64,000 bases of DNA. Source: Caenorhabditis elegans (Eukaryota; Nematoda; Chromadorea; Rhabditida; Rhabditidae). The position numbers were made by a program, and so were the translations under genes. The notes beneath the pieces are model-generated. The model saw nothing but the letters and a program-made list of their open reading frames with translations, had not been told where the DNA came from and did not search any database. Position 1 is the first letter of the stretch; each line of letters opens with the position of its first letter. The stretch spans positions 4,030,001 to 4,094,000 of the forward strand of contig NC_003284.9 in assembly GCF_000002985.6 (NCBI RefSeq), given 5' to 3'. Shown here one piece after another: positions 27,437 to 39,600 of this stretch.

Positions 27437-27563
27437 TTTTTGGGAAAATTTGGGCACATTGCATGAGGGAAGGCGTACATTTCGAATACAAAGGGAAATG
27501 ACCAAATGTGAACTTGTAAAATGTTGAGACAAAACGGAACAAAGTGATCAAACAAAAATATAA

Positions 27564-27656
27564 TCAAGAGTCGATGGAATCCTTGACAAGTTGCGGTACT
27601 TTTGCTTTTTCGTCAGTTGGCGCCTCCGTTGTAATGTGTGGTATTTGGTGTTTCAC
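27564..27656 (-). CDS. Last coding exon, membrane-protein gene
   Basis: Acceptor TTTTTTAG precedes GTG at 27656. Thirty codons are followed by TGA at 27566-27564. The peptide starts VKHQIPHITTEAPTDEK and ends LVKDSIDS. Entered in phase 0. The tail is hydrophilic with alternating acidic and basic residues. The C-terminus is not a standard class I PDZ ligand. A second frame is also open here for 13 codons to a TGA at 27615-27613, which matters for the microexon variant described separately. Confidence 0.88.
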   Translation of the reverse strand: MKHQIPHITTEAPTDEKAKVPQLVKDSIDS

Positions 27657-30600
27657 CTAAAAAAGTAATAATGAGATTTTATTAAAAAGTAATTACTTTC
27701 TCGTTTTTCCATTTTTTTCCACCCAATTATCTGTTTTTTTTAACCGTGAGCAAAAAAAAACATTTTGAGCCAGCGTCAATAACGTTAAACCTACTTTATA
27801 TGATAAGGACTGACAAACATTCACGTTTTTTTTTGAATAATTTGATCTTTCGTTATATTTTGTGATTTTTATGCAAAAAAATCGTTTTTTTTTCTCGTTG
27901 AATTAATTTTCTGCAAAAAAACTTTTGGAAACATTTATATACATATTATGAAAAAATACATGTGAATGAAAAACTATGAGAATATGGCATTTTATTTCCA
28001 GTTAGTGGCAATTCCGGCTAAAGGGTTTTGGCATTACATTTTTGGCGATAGATAATTTTGGCAATTGTCAAAATTGTCAAATTGTTAAATTTGCCAGAAT
28101 TGCCGAAATTGGCAAAATTGCCATTCATGTATTTTTTTTTCATAAATTCCAAATTGAAATCACTTACCGCCGATCCGTCGTTGTCCGCCACGAGTCGCGT
28201 CGTCTGCTGATGGTTCATGTGCCCGTGGCGCATGAACGTTGGCGCCGTATTCTGATGCGACCTGAGAAAAGCAAGCATTTCTAATAGGGACAGCCTCGGA
28301 AATGAAAACGTTATGTGAAACATTTTGTTCATTTTTTTGTTTCGGGTAAAACCAAGTTTGAAAATTGACAAACGTTGGGTTAGATTGAACCGCAAATTTG
28401 AACCAAATTTTCACACAATGCATGAGGAAATGAAAACTTTAATGTGTGGATCGATCGTGCTAACTATTTGTGTATTTGTAGAAGTGCAGCTGTTAAATAG
28501 AAGCCAATGACTTTAAAATGATAATGATGAGAACTCATGCTAACTGTCTTCAACTGTTTTTGACAACGGATTGAATAAAACATGGTCACAAGTTGAAAAC
28601 AAAATCCATCATGCTTTGTGTTTCTGTTTCTGCATTTATCAGATATATTTAGTGGAGACACTATCAAAAAACTTTGCGTGAGATTTATAATGGAAAAAAG
28701 CTCTCTAGTTCGATTAACTATCAGCCAGCTAGTAGCACAAAAATAATGGAAAACTGAACATAAATATAGGATAGATAATTGAACGGTGATGTTCGTTTTT
28801 ATATTCCCCACCTTTTCCTGTCGAATCCGTCCTCTAAAATAAGAATGATCAGGTTTTTTGTTGGTTGAATTTTTTAGTGATCAGGGTTTGTACTGTGAAT
28901 AGTGAGAAAAAAAAACAAAAATTAGGAAAGAAATATATGTTTTTTTTTTTAATTTTTGGTGATCAGAAAAAAAAATATTTAAAAGTATGAAAAGATGGTG
29001 AGTGTGTTGTTTAGAGCATTAGTCAGTCACACGTAATAAGTCACTTCACACGTGGTCGTTAGAAATTGTTAACTCAGGTTTCTCTCAAGTAGAACGGAAG
29101 AATGGTTAGTACCAAAATCATACCTGTGATGATTTCTACCCATATAACTGCTATTTGCATCACTTCGCACCGTCGTCAGCATTTCATCATTTGTTGTTTG
29201 TGTATTATTGAATTCTCGTTGACTTTCAAGCTGAAATTAATGAATAGCAAAAAATTTAAATCGCCAGTTTTGGCGTAAACTAATTGTTTTTTTTAATTAA
29301 AAAAGAAATTAGAAATAATTAAAAAACTAGACCGCCTCGAAAATTATTTTCAATATTGTTGGAATCTTTTGAAAAAAAACCCTCAATATATCTGTCGAAA
29401 AAGTTGCAAATTTTTCAGCCAGTTTTCCAGACCCTGTTGGAATTTTTTTTTACAAAAATGAAAATCATTTTTGAATCTATCAAATATATTTTATAATATC
29501 TCGTTTTTTTCTGATTCAAATTCTGATTCAAAACATTTGAAATGTTGTAGAGAAACTTGCAGTTTTTTTTTAATTTTCAGCATAGTTTTGTTAACATAAA
29601 AATTTATTAGTTTGTTAAAAAAAGATTTTAAAATTTAGTACGTAAAATTTAGTACGTTTAGTAACTTATTAGATATAGTTTAAGTTAACATTTTTTCATA
29701 ACTGACACGTGGAAATGGACAGCCTGTTCTGCTCATTTTTTTGAATCTTAGAAAACTGTTGGCATTTTTATTCTCTAACATCTACTGTTTTAAACTTAAT
29801 AAACATACTTTCACATACTCTTACTGTTGTGGGAATTAAAATAGAAACTGTAAATATTCTAGTTAAAATTAAGAAAAAATTAAGCAAAACTTGTTGTCAA
29901 TTTTAAGTAAGTTTTAGAAAACTTCGCAAGAAGATTTGATTACTGTTTTTTTTGCAAATTATTCTCCTTGATTTATTAGATTTTTGGTTTGTTTTTCCAT
30001 CAATAATATTTTGGATAATTTTTAATTAACGTTTTTCAAATAATCTTTTAACGAATTTTCACCTGGTAATCTCCATAGCGACGCCGCGGTTGATTTCGCC
30101 GACTTCTTCGAAAACAAAATACAAACAAATATATGACGAGAACAATGTAACCTGCAAATAAGATCCATGTTTAATTTAAAATTTAATTAATTGAGTTTCC
30201 ATCTAATTTCACTATTCCCCGTTCCCGATTTGTGTCATTTCTCATCAATAAATCACTTTATGGCACTTGCTCGGAAACACAGATGAGCTTCAAATGTGTC
30301 CAATTGATTTACGACTTTAAAACAAGACCTAGATGCCTTACACACAACAACATCCCATGTTCAAGTATCTGATTTCATATGCATCTACTAGGAGCCGCCC
30401 GTGTTATGAAACACAGACATGAGAAATGCGGAGATGGAGAAAAAACAAGAAGAAAAAGAAGACGGATTAAAAGAGCTAGATGTCTTAGTTTTAGATGGAA
30501 GGTCTAAGGAACGTCCAAATAGGATAATTTGAAAATTTAATTTCAAGATGTGTAGTACATTGCACTTTTAACATTTTTTGTGTATTTTATTTAAATTAAA

Positions 30601-33600
30601 AATTACTGAAATTTTCTCAGAACCTTTTTCAATATTCAAAAAAATAGTGAAATTGGCACAAAGGCACATAGGCACAAAAAACGCATAGGCACAAAAAACT
30701 GGGCTTGCATTGCAGGCGTAAGGCCCTGTAATATTGAAAATTAGAATGTGAATAGTTATCGATTGATCTAGAAACAAACCCGGCTAAAACAGGGAGAACT
30801 GAAATTTGACAGTTTTAAACTTGTACAAGCTTTACCTGGTCGGTAGTCTCCAAAGACGAAATATTTTAAAAATGGCACCACAGCGCCCTAATGTTTCTAG
30901 TTTTCTAAACAAATTTTAAAATAGTTTAAAATCTTACCTGTGACTGTTAAGGCAATAAAACAAATGCGCATATCATTAAGGTATGATGCCACATCATGAA
31001 GATCGTCAGCCATTCGGATGAACTTGTATGATTCGCTGAAATTTATTGTGTTTAAATAGGAAAATAAATAGGAATCCTGAAATAATACTTTTTTCAAATC
31101 ATTTGCTTGATATTTTTGATTTTTTTACACCGACATGCAACGACAGAACATAACATTTTGGAAAAAAAAACATTCAAAAGCGTATCGATTGATTGTGAGA
31201 CAAAAATACAAAGACAAACCTTTTCTCGATAACCTCGTACAAAATTTCCTGCATGACTCCTTTCGATTTCTCTATTTCCATGTTTGGACTCATACTTATT
31301 CATATGGTAAATCAAAATTCTTTAAAACATTTTTGATTTTAAACGAAAATTGGACTGAGGAATGCAAAATACACATAGAATGAAATAGACGGTTGGAAGT
31401 AGGAGTTTTTTGGAGCTTTTGATGAATTCTAATGAGTACTACAAGCTAACGAGCCGAGAGAAAGAAACAGCTAACTGATTGAAGTCGCGGGAGCCACTAG
31501 TTCTCTAATTATCAACTTGTGCATGCACATAATTGCTGCCCTTCTAACGCTGACGATTTGCTTCTTCTCGTCTCATTTGCGCATCAACAACTTTTGTACA
31601 CCCTTCCTCCAAAAGAATACGAGAGTCGAGTAGGCGGAAACGAAGAAGCAATAATTAGCACTTTTCAAGGGCTCTAAGACCTGCTTAAGGGCGCTCAAAT
31701 TCTGACAGGTTTCATTTTGGACTTGGGGACAAAATATTCGAGAAGCTAAGACAAAAAAAAACAAATACCCGCGAAGTGACACGGACAAGCATTTCTAACG
31801 TCCAGAAAACTTGACCCCAGGGATTTAGCGCAAATTCTATTCCAGAAGCAAAGGTCTAATTCGAAAAAAGTGTTGGAAGAATAGGAGAGGAATAGAAGAA
31901 ATAGGAAAAGAAAAAAATGGAGGAAATTTTCGGATTTCAGAATTGGCTCGGAAAAAATTGCTCAGAGTGCAATGAATCCCCGTCAAGTCAATGAAATCAG
32001 GCTTGTCACAAAAATAATATAGGAATGAGTGAGAGACAGATGGGGGTAAAACATGTTCGGGGGGTTCGCACGATGAGCCGTGTCACACACCCCGTCCCCC
32101 AACGTCTCTTCTCGCATATCCAGTCTGGATGGCAGAGGGTTTTTCCAGCCGGTCGCCTATCTCCAGCCGCCCGATGCTTCTGGCGCCGTTTCGTCTCATC
32201 TTGCCGTTTCTCTGCGGATCGCGCCCCGAATCGCACTCTCTCTTTTAACGTTTAACCGCAAGTTCTACTCTTCAGATTTTCCCTGTTTTTATGCGATCTA
32301 TTGCTCATTTATTCTCAAATTTCGTCGCGCCGGCTGGCCCTTGCCTTCAAGACACAGCATTTTCCTGTTGCTGCTGCTTCTTTTTTCCGCTTCGTCTTTG
32401 GGGTCGATGATAGAAACGAAGAACGTGAGATGCGTATGAGCTTCTTTGAGAAAAAAGAGCAACATGATGATTTTTCTCTCACAGAGATTTTAGATCTTTT
32501 TTGGAGATCATAGAGCAATGAGACAATGTTATGAAGAACTTTGCATATTTACAGAAGGGAACCTAGATCCGCGTTGAAAAAGAAATGGAGAACACAATGC
32601 GGATTCTAGTAACATTGTGGTATAATATTCAGAATTCTGAAGACTTTATGTTGGAACAGACTGAGTTCTGACGGGAAAAAACATTCCAAAAAGATTTTGA
32701 AACACAACAGGAATATTGCATAACTTGGAAAAAGAACAAGGCGGTTCCTGTTTGAAGTACTCTTTTTTTCCGAGGGTCACACGATTTTAAAGCGCCTAAG
32801 AGCGGAGAATATTTGAAATATGATTGGAAAGGACAGGGATTAGGCAACAACGAAAGAGGGAGCTTCAGACGTTTTTCATGAATTATTACTTAAACTTCTT
32901 AAAATAGGTCCGTACTGCTTTCAAGCATACACACACGTTTTCAATCCGAACAAGTGGATATTGAATGTTGGCACTAGAGGCGGTCTCAGAAACGGCAAGA
33001 ATAATTGATGCAATGCAAACGAATCAGATTGCCTCTTCGACTACTTTTGCACTTTGTGCCGTCTTGAGCCGCCCCGACTGCTGCTGCTGCTGAGTCCACA
33101 ATCTAAACTAGTTGGAACTCCACCTTGGACCATAAAATTCGCCATTTTTTTCTTTTCAAATCTCAATTATGCATTATTTCTTCTTTTTGGCAACGCCAGT
33201 TTATTTTTCGAGGTTAGAAAACTAGAAAACTACAGCGTATATTGCAAAACCAAATCAATAACTAGGCAAAGTTTCATATCTGAAAATAAAAATGAAAATG
33301 AATAGGCAAAGCAGAAAACTGACAGCTGTAATGAAATATCACCTGAATAATCTAAATTCAAAGATTTCATGAAAGTTATGAATTATGAATTAGATTATTA
33401 GTTTTGTTTCTTAATATTAATTTTCATTTTTGAGTATTTGAGAGCCCTGTTCCTTCAATTCCATACTTCGATTTTCAGTTACTTTTTTACAATTGTTTTT
33501 TAATTTTGAATCATTTGAGACAACACAAAAAAAACCACAAAAACAACAAAAACATGCATTTAATTAATTTTTGCCGTCTCTAGCGAAATTACCAATTAAA

Positions 33601-36600
33601 CCAACAAACCTATACTCGGGCGGTCGGTAGAAATCCATCCTATTCAACAAATACGACAGTTTGAGAGCTGAAGAAGGCACAATTTATGAATAAGGACGAG
33701 ATAAATACAAGCAGAGACGTCAGGAGCAGCGGGGAAAATCGCCGTGCTTCCGATTTGAATATCCGATGAGAGACATCGGTGGAATGACGAAAAAACTAGG
33801 GGAGGAATAGGTTGAGAAAGAAGATGATTGTTGAAAAAAGTTTAGTTGATTGTTTTATTTACGTATTCAGTGATTTTTTTAATTTGGTGATTTACTATGC
33901 ATTTAGGGAGGGGAGCTTGAAATAGTTACCAAATTAGTTGCTGTACGCTTCTCAACAGCAGAAGAGTGTCAGAAAGATTCAGAAATTTGACAGAAAGTTG
34001 CTCCAAAGTGCCGATTAGGTGTAAGTGCTTGTAGCCGTTTTTTCAGTTAAAAAATGTTTTGAAATACACAATTTATCTATTCTTTTTTCAATGAAGTGAA
34101 AAAAACGTGAAAAATTACTTGCTTAGTACGTGAAAATATTGTTTTAATAGTTGAATATATATAAAAATATTGATAGAACTTATGTGGTCACTTTTTCAAC
34201 CATCAATTTTGATACATCCACTAGAGAAGTAGTGGATGCACTTCTAAATAGTACAAATAGTGAATGAGATTTGTATCAAAAATTGTTCAATAAACATAAA
34301 TTCCAATTTAGAATTTCTGCTAGAAAATTTAAAAAAATTGTAACTGGAACTTTCAAGCTATGAAAATCATTTTAAATATTTCAAAAAATTTCTACATTTT
34401 TAACTTCTTACTTGACCAATCCAAAAGAAATAGAAGAAACAAAAAAAAAGCAAAATTTCATGGATTAATTTCTCCTATCCCAATGCTTCCGCTATGATCA
34501 TGTCCACCAAAGAACTTGTCAAAGTAAGAAGGGCCTTACTTGCTAGATTTTCGGAAAAGACGTCTAAGAAAAGAAGGACATATGTAGCACACTGATTGGT
34601 TTGACGCGTTTCGAGTAGAAATTACATTGTGCGGACTGATTTGGAGGAGATGTATGGGATGGAAGACCCCAAAAGCAGTTAGGATAACACATTGACAAGA
34701 ATAGGAGAAGGAGGAGGAGAAGGATGGATAAAAAACGCATGTACACAAAAAGTGCACGTGGGAAAATGATGTGATGTCTACGTCTTCGAAAAAAAAGTGA
34801 GCAACAATTATTGAAAGTGGGAGTACTATATTAGTTGTGGATATTTTGCAAAATTTCATAATCTAACTGTATCAAAATTGAACAAGAAAACCTAGATAAT
34901 AAATTGAAACTTCACAACAAAAATGATTATCCTGTTACTGATAAACAGTGTTTCAACATTTCAGTCATTGTTCTTTTCTAAACTGCCGGAAAACTCGAAT
35001 TTTTGAAGAAATCGCAACTCAAATTCAAATTGATAAAAACTATTTGCACTTTAAACACACCGAAGTATACTGTAAAAAAATTAAATAAAAATTTGATATC
35101 TTAAAAATTTCGAACAATACTATTATAAGTTTGACCTTAAAATTTGTTATGAACTATTCTTGACTTTAGACAAGAAATACAGTACTCTAATAATCATCGG
35201 AAAATGAGCCTATCCTACAAAAATGTAAGAGCAGAACGTTGATGAGGTGTGAACGCCATCCAACTTTTTTGCTTGTTTTCGGTTGTTTGTGGAAGCAAAA
35301 GGCAAAATAGTGGAGCAAAGAGGACCAGGCAAGTGTGAAATTGACAGACACCCAAATACACATACACACACTACCGCTCAACGAACGGAGCTGATATTCA
35401 CTCCGTTCTTCTTTCTTTTTTTCATCCTCCTCTCCTGCTCTTTTTTCCTTCTCATTCTCTTGTGTCTTTGAAAATGAGTATGGGTGGCTAAAAAGCGAAA
35501 AACGACACCACCACAAAAGGAGGAGGAGGAAATAAAGGCAACGGGAAGGAATGTTTGGGAGACGCGAAAGCGTGTGCGCGCAGGCTTTCCCGTATTCCGT
35601 TCTTATTTCTGAATTAGAAGACAAAGAAATGTGAAAATTCGCATGATTAGAGAGAAGATATTCCCGACGTGTGCAGAAAATTTGCACCTCGGCGAAAAGT
35701 AAACAGAAAACATCTCAGGGGTTTTCCTCAATTTTTTTTTCATTTTCAATATGTTTTTTTTGTGGAAAACGGTAGTCAAATGCAGCATAAAAAAAACACA
35801 TTTTTCAATAATTTCACACTGTTTAAAGACCTAGTAGCAGCAGTGGGTTGTCTGAAAATAGTCAGACATGACTTTGAAATTTTGGAAAATTTTGAGCCTT
35901 TTTTTTAATTTGGAAATTTGGTGATTATGACACCATAGGAGTAGGTCAAAACTTTCAGTCGAATGTTCACACATTTGAAAGTTTGAACTTCTACAATGTT
36001 TAATACAAATTATTGAAACATAAAACTCATAGGAAATCAAAATTTGGTAGACTTTCAAATTAAAAAAAACTGAAGCAAAATTGAACAACATACTTTTTAA
36101 TAATATTAATGTAGCTTTAAACAATTTTCTCAAAACTCCACATTTCAAAAATTAAAAAAAACTATAATCCAAATCTCTGATTCATGGAAAAAATTTACAA
36201 GCTATTATTTTTTTCGGCAGGTGAGTGTAAACCTATAATGATTGATGACAAATCCGGTCCCCGCACAATATCCTCAAAATACTCGAAAAACAAAAAGCAA
36301 GCAATTTGTTTTTGAGAACTCGGAGAGCATTACAAAAACGTGTTGCACAGTAATAATATGAAATTGTCTCCTACGTGTGCTCTTACACTTTACCGGAAAT
36401 CATTGTGCTCAAAGAAGAGGTCTTGCACTTTTTTCTTGCGATATCGTGTGGAAAGTGTAAAAAAATTCCTAACAAAAAAACATATTGAGAGGGAGGAGAT
36501 GAATAGAGCATTGACCTTAGAAGCGGAAATTTCGCCACACTTCAGAGCACTCCAAAGATTCCAATGTCCAACAGTGGATCTCTTTTGGATGTTTTCATCG

Positions 36601-39600
36601 AGTTTGGCAAGAAGGAATGCGCGAGTGAATAAAAGAAAGAAAAGAACAAGCAATTTTGTGTGGTGTGGGAACTTCACTCATACTTTGTCGATGACATACT
36701 TCAAGTGTCCATCAATAATTGAAAAATGCTCAGGGAAACCAAAATGTTCAAGTGGTAGAGATTTGATTAATGTGCAAGATTCAAGAGTTGAACTTTGAGA
36801 ACTAGTGGTTGCATTTCTAAAAACCGTTTTAGACTTTAGTTCGTTGAAATCTAGAACAGTTATGGTTTGTGGTGTCCAAATCATTAGATCATAAAATTAG
36901 AAATGTTTGTCTATACGTCTCAAAGTTTACAAACTGTCAAAAAAAATTTAGACAGGGAGACAAATATACTTTGGCTCTGGTGTAAAAATACATATTTATT
37001 TAATTTTTATCGATACTTTCACAATAGAAAAATTGATTCGAAATTAAATGCTTTACTGATTAAGAAAAAAAAATTGAACTTGAAATATTGACGCAAATTT
37101 TATTTTTGAAACATGTAAATTACCGTATTTCTTCTATTAATATGGCCTCCCTATTAGACTTGCACTCCCTATTAGTATTGCCCCTCGGAGACCTTCCGAA
37201 AATTAGTATGGCACTCCCTATTAGTCTTGCACTCCCTAATAGTCTTGCGTTTACTTTTTTTTATTGCAAACCCATCTCGCTAATTTCAGGATTTCAACAA
37301 AAACTTTTACCTATTTTGCAACAGTTTTTCACAACATTTCTACGAGATTGAAGTTTTTGAACTTATATGTTGCAATTAAAATCAAATTTTCTGAATTCTT
37401 ACATAAGATTCGAGCTTTTTCAAAAAAAACTAGTAAGCTCAAAGTCAGAAAAATGTTCTGAAAATTAATATTGCACTCCCTATTAGTCTTGCACTCCCTA
37501 TTAGTATTGCAAGCGGGAAGACCATCGAAAAATAGTATTGCAGCTATATTAATAGAAGAAATACGGTAAAACATTAATCTCTGATAATTCCTACTCCTGA
37601 AGATCTACTGGCTCAAGTAACGATAATACGATTTTTTATAAATTTTTTTAAAAACATAGGTTTTCTGAAATTGTTAAACGGCTACCAGTAATGAATAGGT
37701 CTAATTTTGTATATTAATTCTAGAATAACAGTAACAAATTTTTTTACATTTCTTGTTATTATATTGTTTTTAATACTGCGAATGATGTTCACGTCATCAA
37801 CACCTCCTATAATGGAGTTCTTACCAAAATTTATATTTTAAGTAACCAAAATAAAATGCATAATCTTACTTAGTATAAAAATATGAAGTAGACTACAAAA
37901 TAGTGCAGAATAATCCGCCTTTCTCTATTAGGCAACATGACAATTAGGCAAAGTCATTGTTGAAGGTTCTGGCTTTTTATTGTCTGTGGAATGCTAATTG
38001 AGCTATAGTCAGTTTTAATCAAATAATGAGACTCCGAGGGTATAGAATTTGAGTTAGTAGTCAAGTTTCTAAACTTGCACTTATTATACTCCATCTAGTC
38101 AGAAAGTTGATAGAAAAACCGAATTATTTAAAAATATGGCAGATGCCCAGTGAGTGGACTAAATCCGCAAAAATATGGAAACGTATCGAGTGTGACAAGT
38201 AAGTACTCGTTCGACTTATCTATCTAGCCGACACAACGGAGCACTCTTTGTCATCCTACATCATCTTTTTCTGTTTTGTTTCTTTTCCACACTGCTCATT
38301 GTGTTTGTCTGAATGGAACCGGAGCACTCCTCCCCGTATATTAAGACAATTGATAGATGAAGCATGATGCGTTTTCCACGAGGCGGCATATGTTGCATTG
38401 GGGGCGCGATTACGCGTTGACATTTGTCGCTTGTTCTCGTCAATAAATTCTGGCATATTTCCGCAATCAGGATTTTGATCAGCGACAAGTGTCAAGGAAG
38501 TGAACAAAATAAATTTACGAGGACCAGTGACAATTTCTGATTTTTTTCAGTTGACCAAAAATAAGAATTGTCGAAAAAATTTGTGAAAAAAGTCATACAC
38601 CGTGTTGGCCGTGAGGCTATTTATATTCAACTTTTTTAACCAATTTCTACAATGTACCCGCAGAATCTCAGCTGTTGTAACTGTTCTCAAAGAAAAAAAT
38701 TATAAAACACGGCAAATTTAGAACAATTTTTTTGGTCAATTTTTTTTTAATTAATAATAATTTTCTAACTGTATCGGTTACTGTGTTTGTCTAAAAAAAA
38801 AATTTACAAAATCCGAAACAAAGATCATTTACACTCTAAATAACAAATTTGGTAAGCTTATAGTCGCCGTTTTGGTAAATTGGCAAATCTTTTAAAAAAT
38901 TCGTTTTTCCGACAAATTTGGAAAAGTCACACTTGATCAAACTTTCACAATTTTTGGGTACAACAATTAAAACATAATCAAAGTAGGAAACATTTTTATA
39001 ATTGTGATTTTAAGGCAGAATACAAGAAAAAGGATACAATTTTTTCGAAAATTCTGAGAAGTTTTCTTATGAAATTTGACAATTTTAGCACAATTGGACT
39101 CCTCCACTTTCAATTTTAATCGAAATTTTTGAAAAAATCATCGAATTCATAGGAACTTCCATTTTTAAGATAGTTTTCAAGATTCAAGATTGGCGTCTCA
39201 AAAACAATTGCGTTTGAAAGTGACAGGGAAATGGGAACGCTTTTGTTATCTTTCAGATTTCAGAATTAACGTCTCCAGTTTTCCCGACTGGCAAAAATCG
39301 GAATGGAAAAGGTGGAGATGAAAATGTAGATTTTTTGGCTACTTATCAAAGAAAAATCGATAGAGAATTGTTTGCAGAAAAAATACTCACTGGCCACCCT
39401 CGTCAAAAAAAGAAGAGTTCCACAAAAAATTGGGAAAATGAAATTGAGTGTGAAGAATGAATGCGAGAACAAAGGCGACAAGCATCTCATCTCGTCAACG
39501 ACTTCTGAGACGCAGTTAGCAGAACGAGAGGGATGATTTGTCAAAAGCACATCCTCGGTTCTTCACACACACCACAAAATGTTTTGAGCCAGATGGAATA

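Larger units (their letters stand above)
26835..27563 (-). other. Putative 3' UTR of the membrane-protein gene
   Basis: Sequence between the TGA stop and the AATAAA signal. It contains no further splice-bounded coding exon that I can find. It includes a perfect 10-bp hairpin at 27402-27436. A 700-base 3' UTR is long for C. elegans, so use of an earlier cleavage site is possible. Confidence 0.4.

Noticed and set aside
30820..30880. A donor-like CCAG|GTAAAG on the minus strand within an intron
   Set aside because: No acceptor precedes it at a workable distance, and an added exon would break the well-supported phase between 30938 and 30151.
35187..35687. A 166-codon open frame on the minus strand
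   Set aside because: The open stretch coincides with pyrimidine- and purine-rich tracts (LYFLLLLLWW; EKEKRAGEEDEKKKEE). No splice signals fit, and it lies in the long intron.
36340..36798. A 152-codon open frame on the plus strand
   Set aside because: Length is mildly unlikely by chance, but Ser/Arg/Lys/Phe-rich content looks like translated non-coding DNA. There is no domain, no upstream promoter or acceptor signal and no partner exon. Conservation would be needed to revive it.
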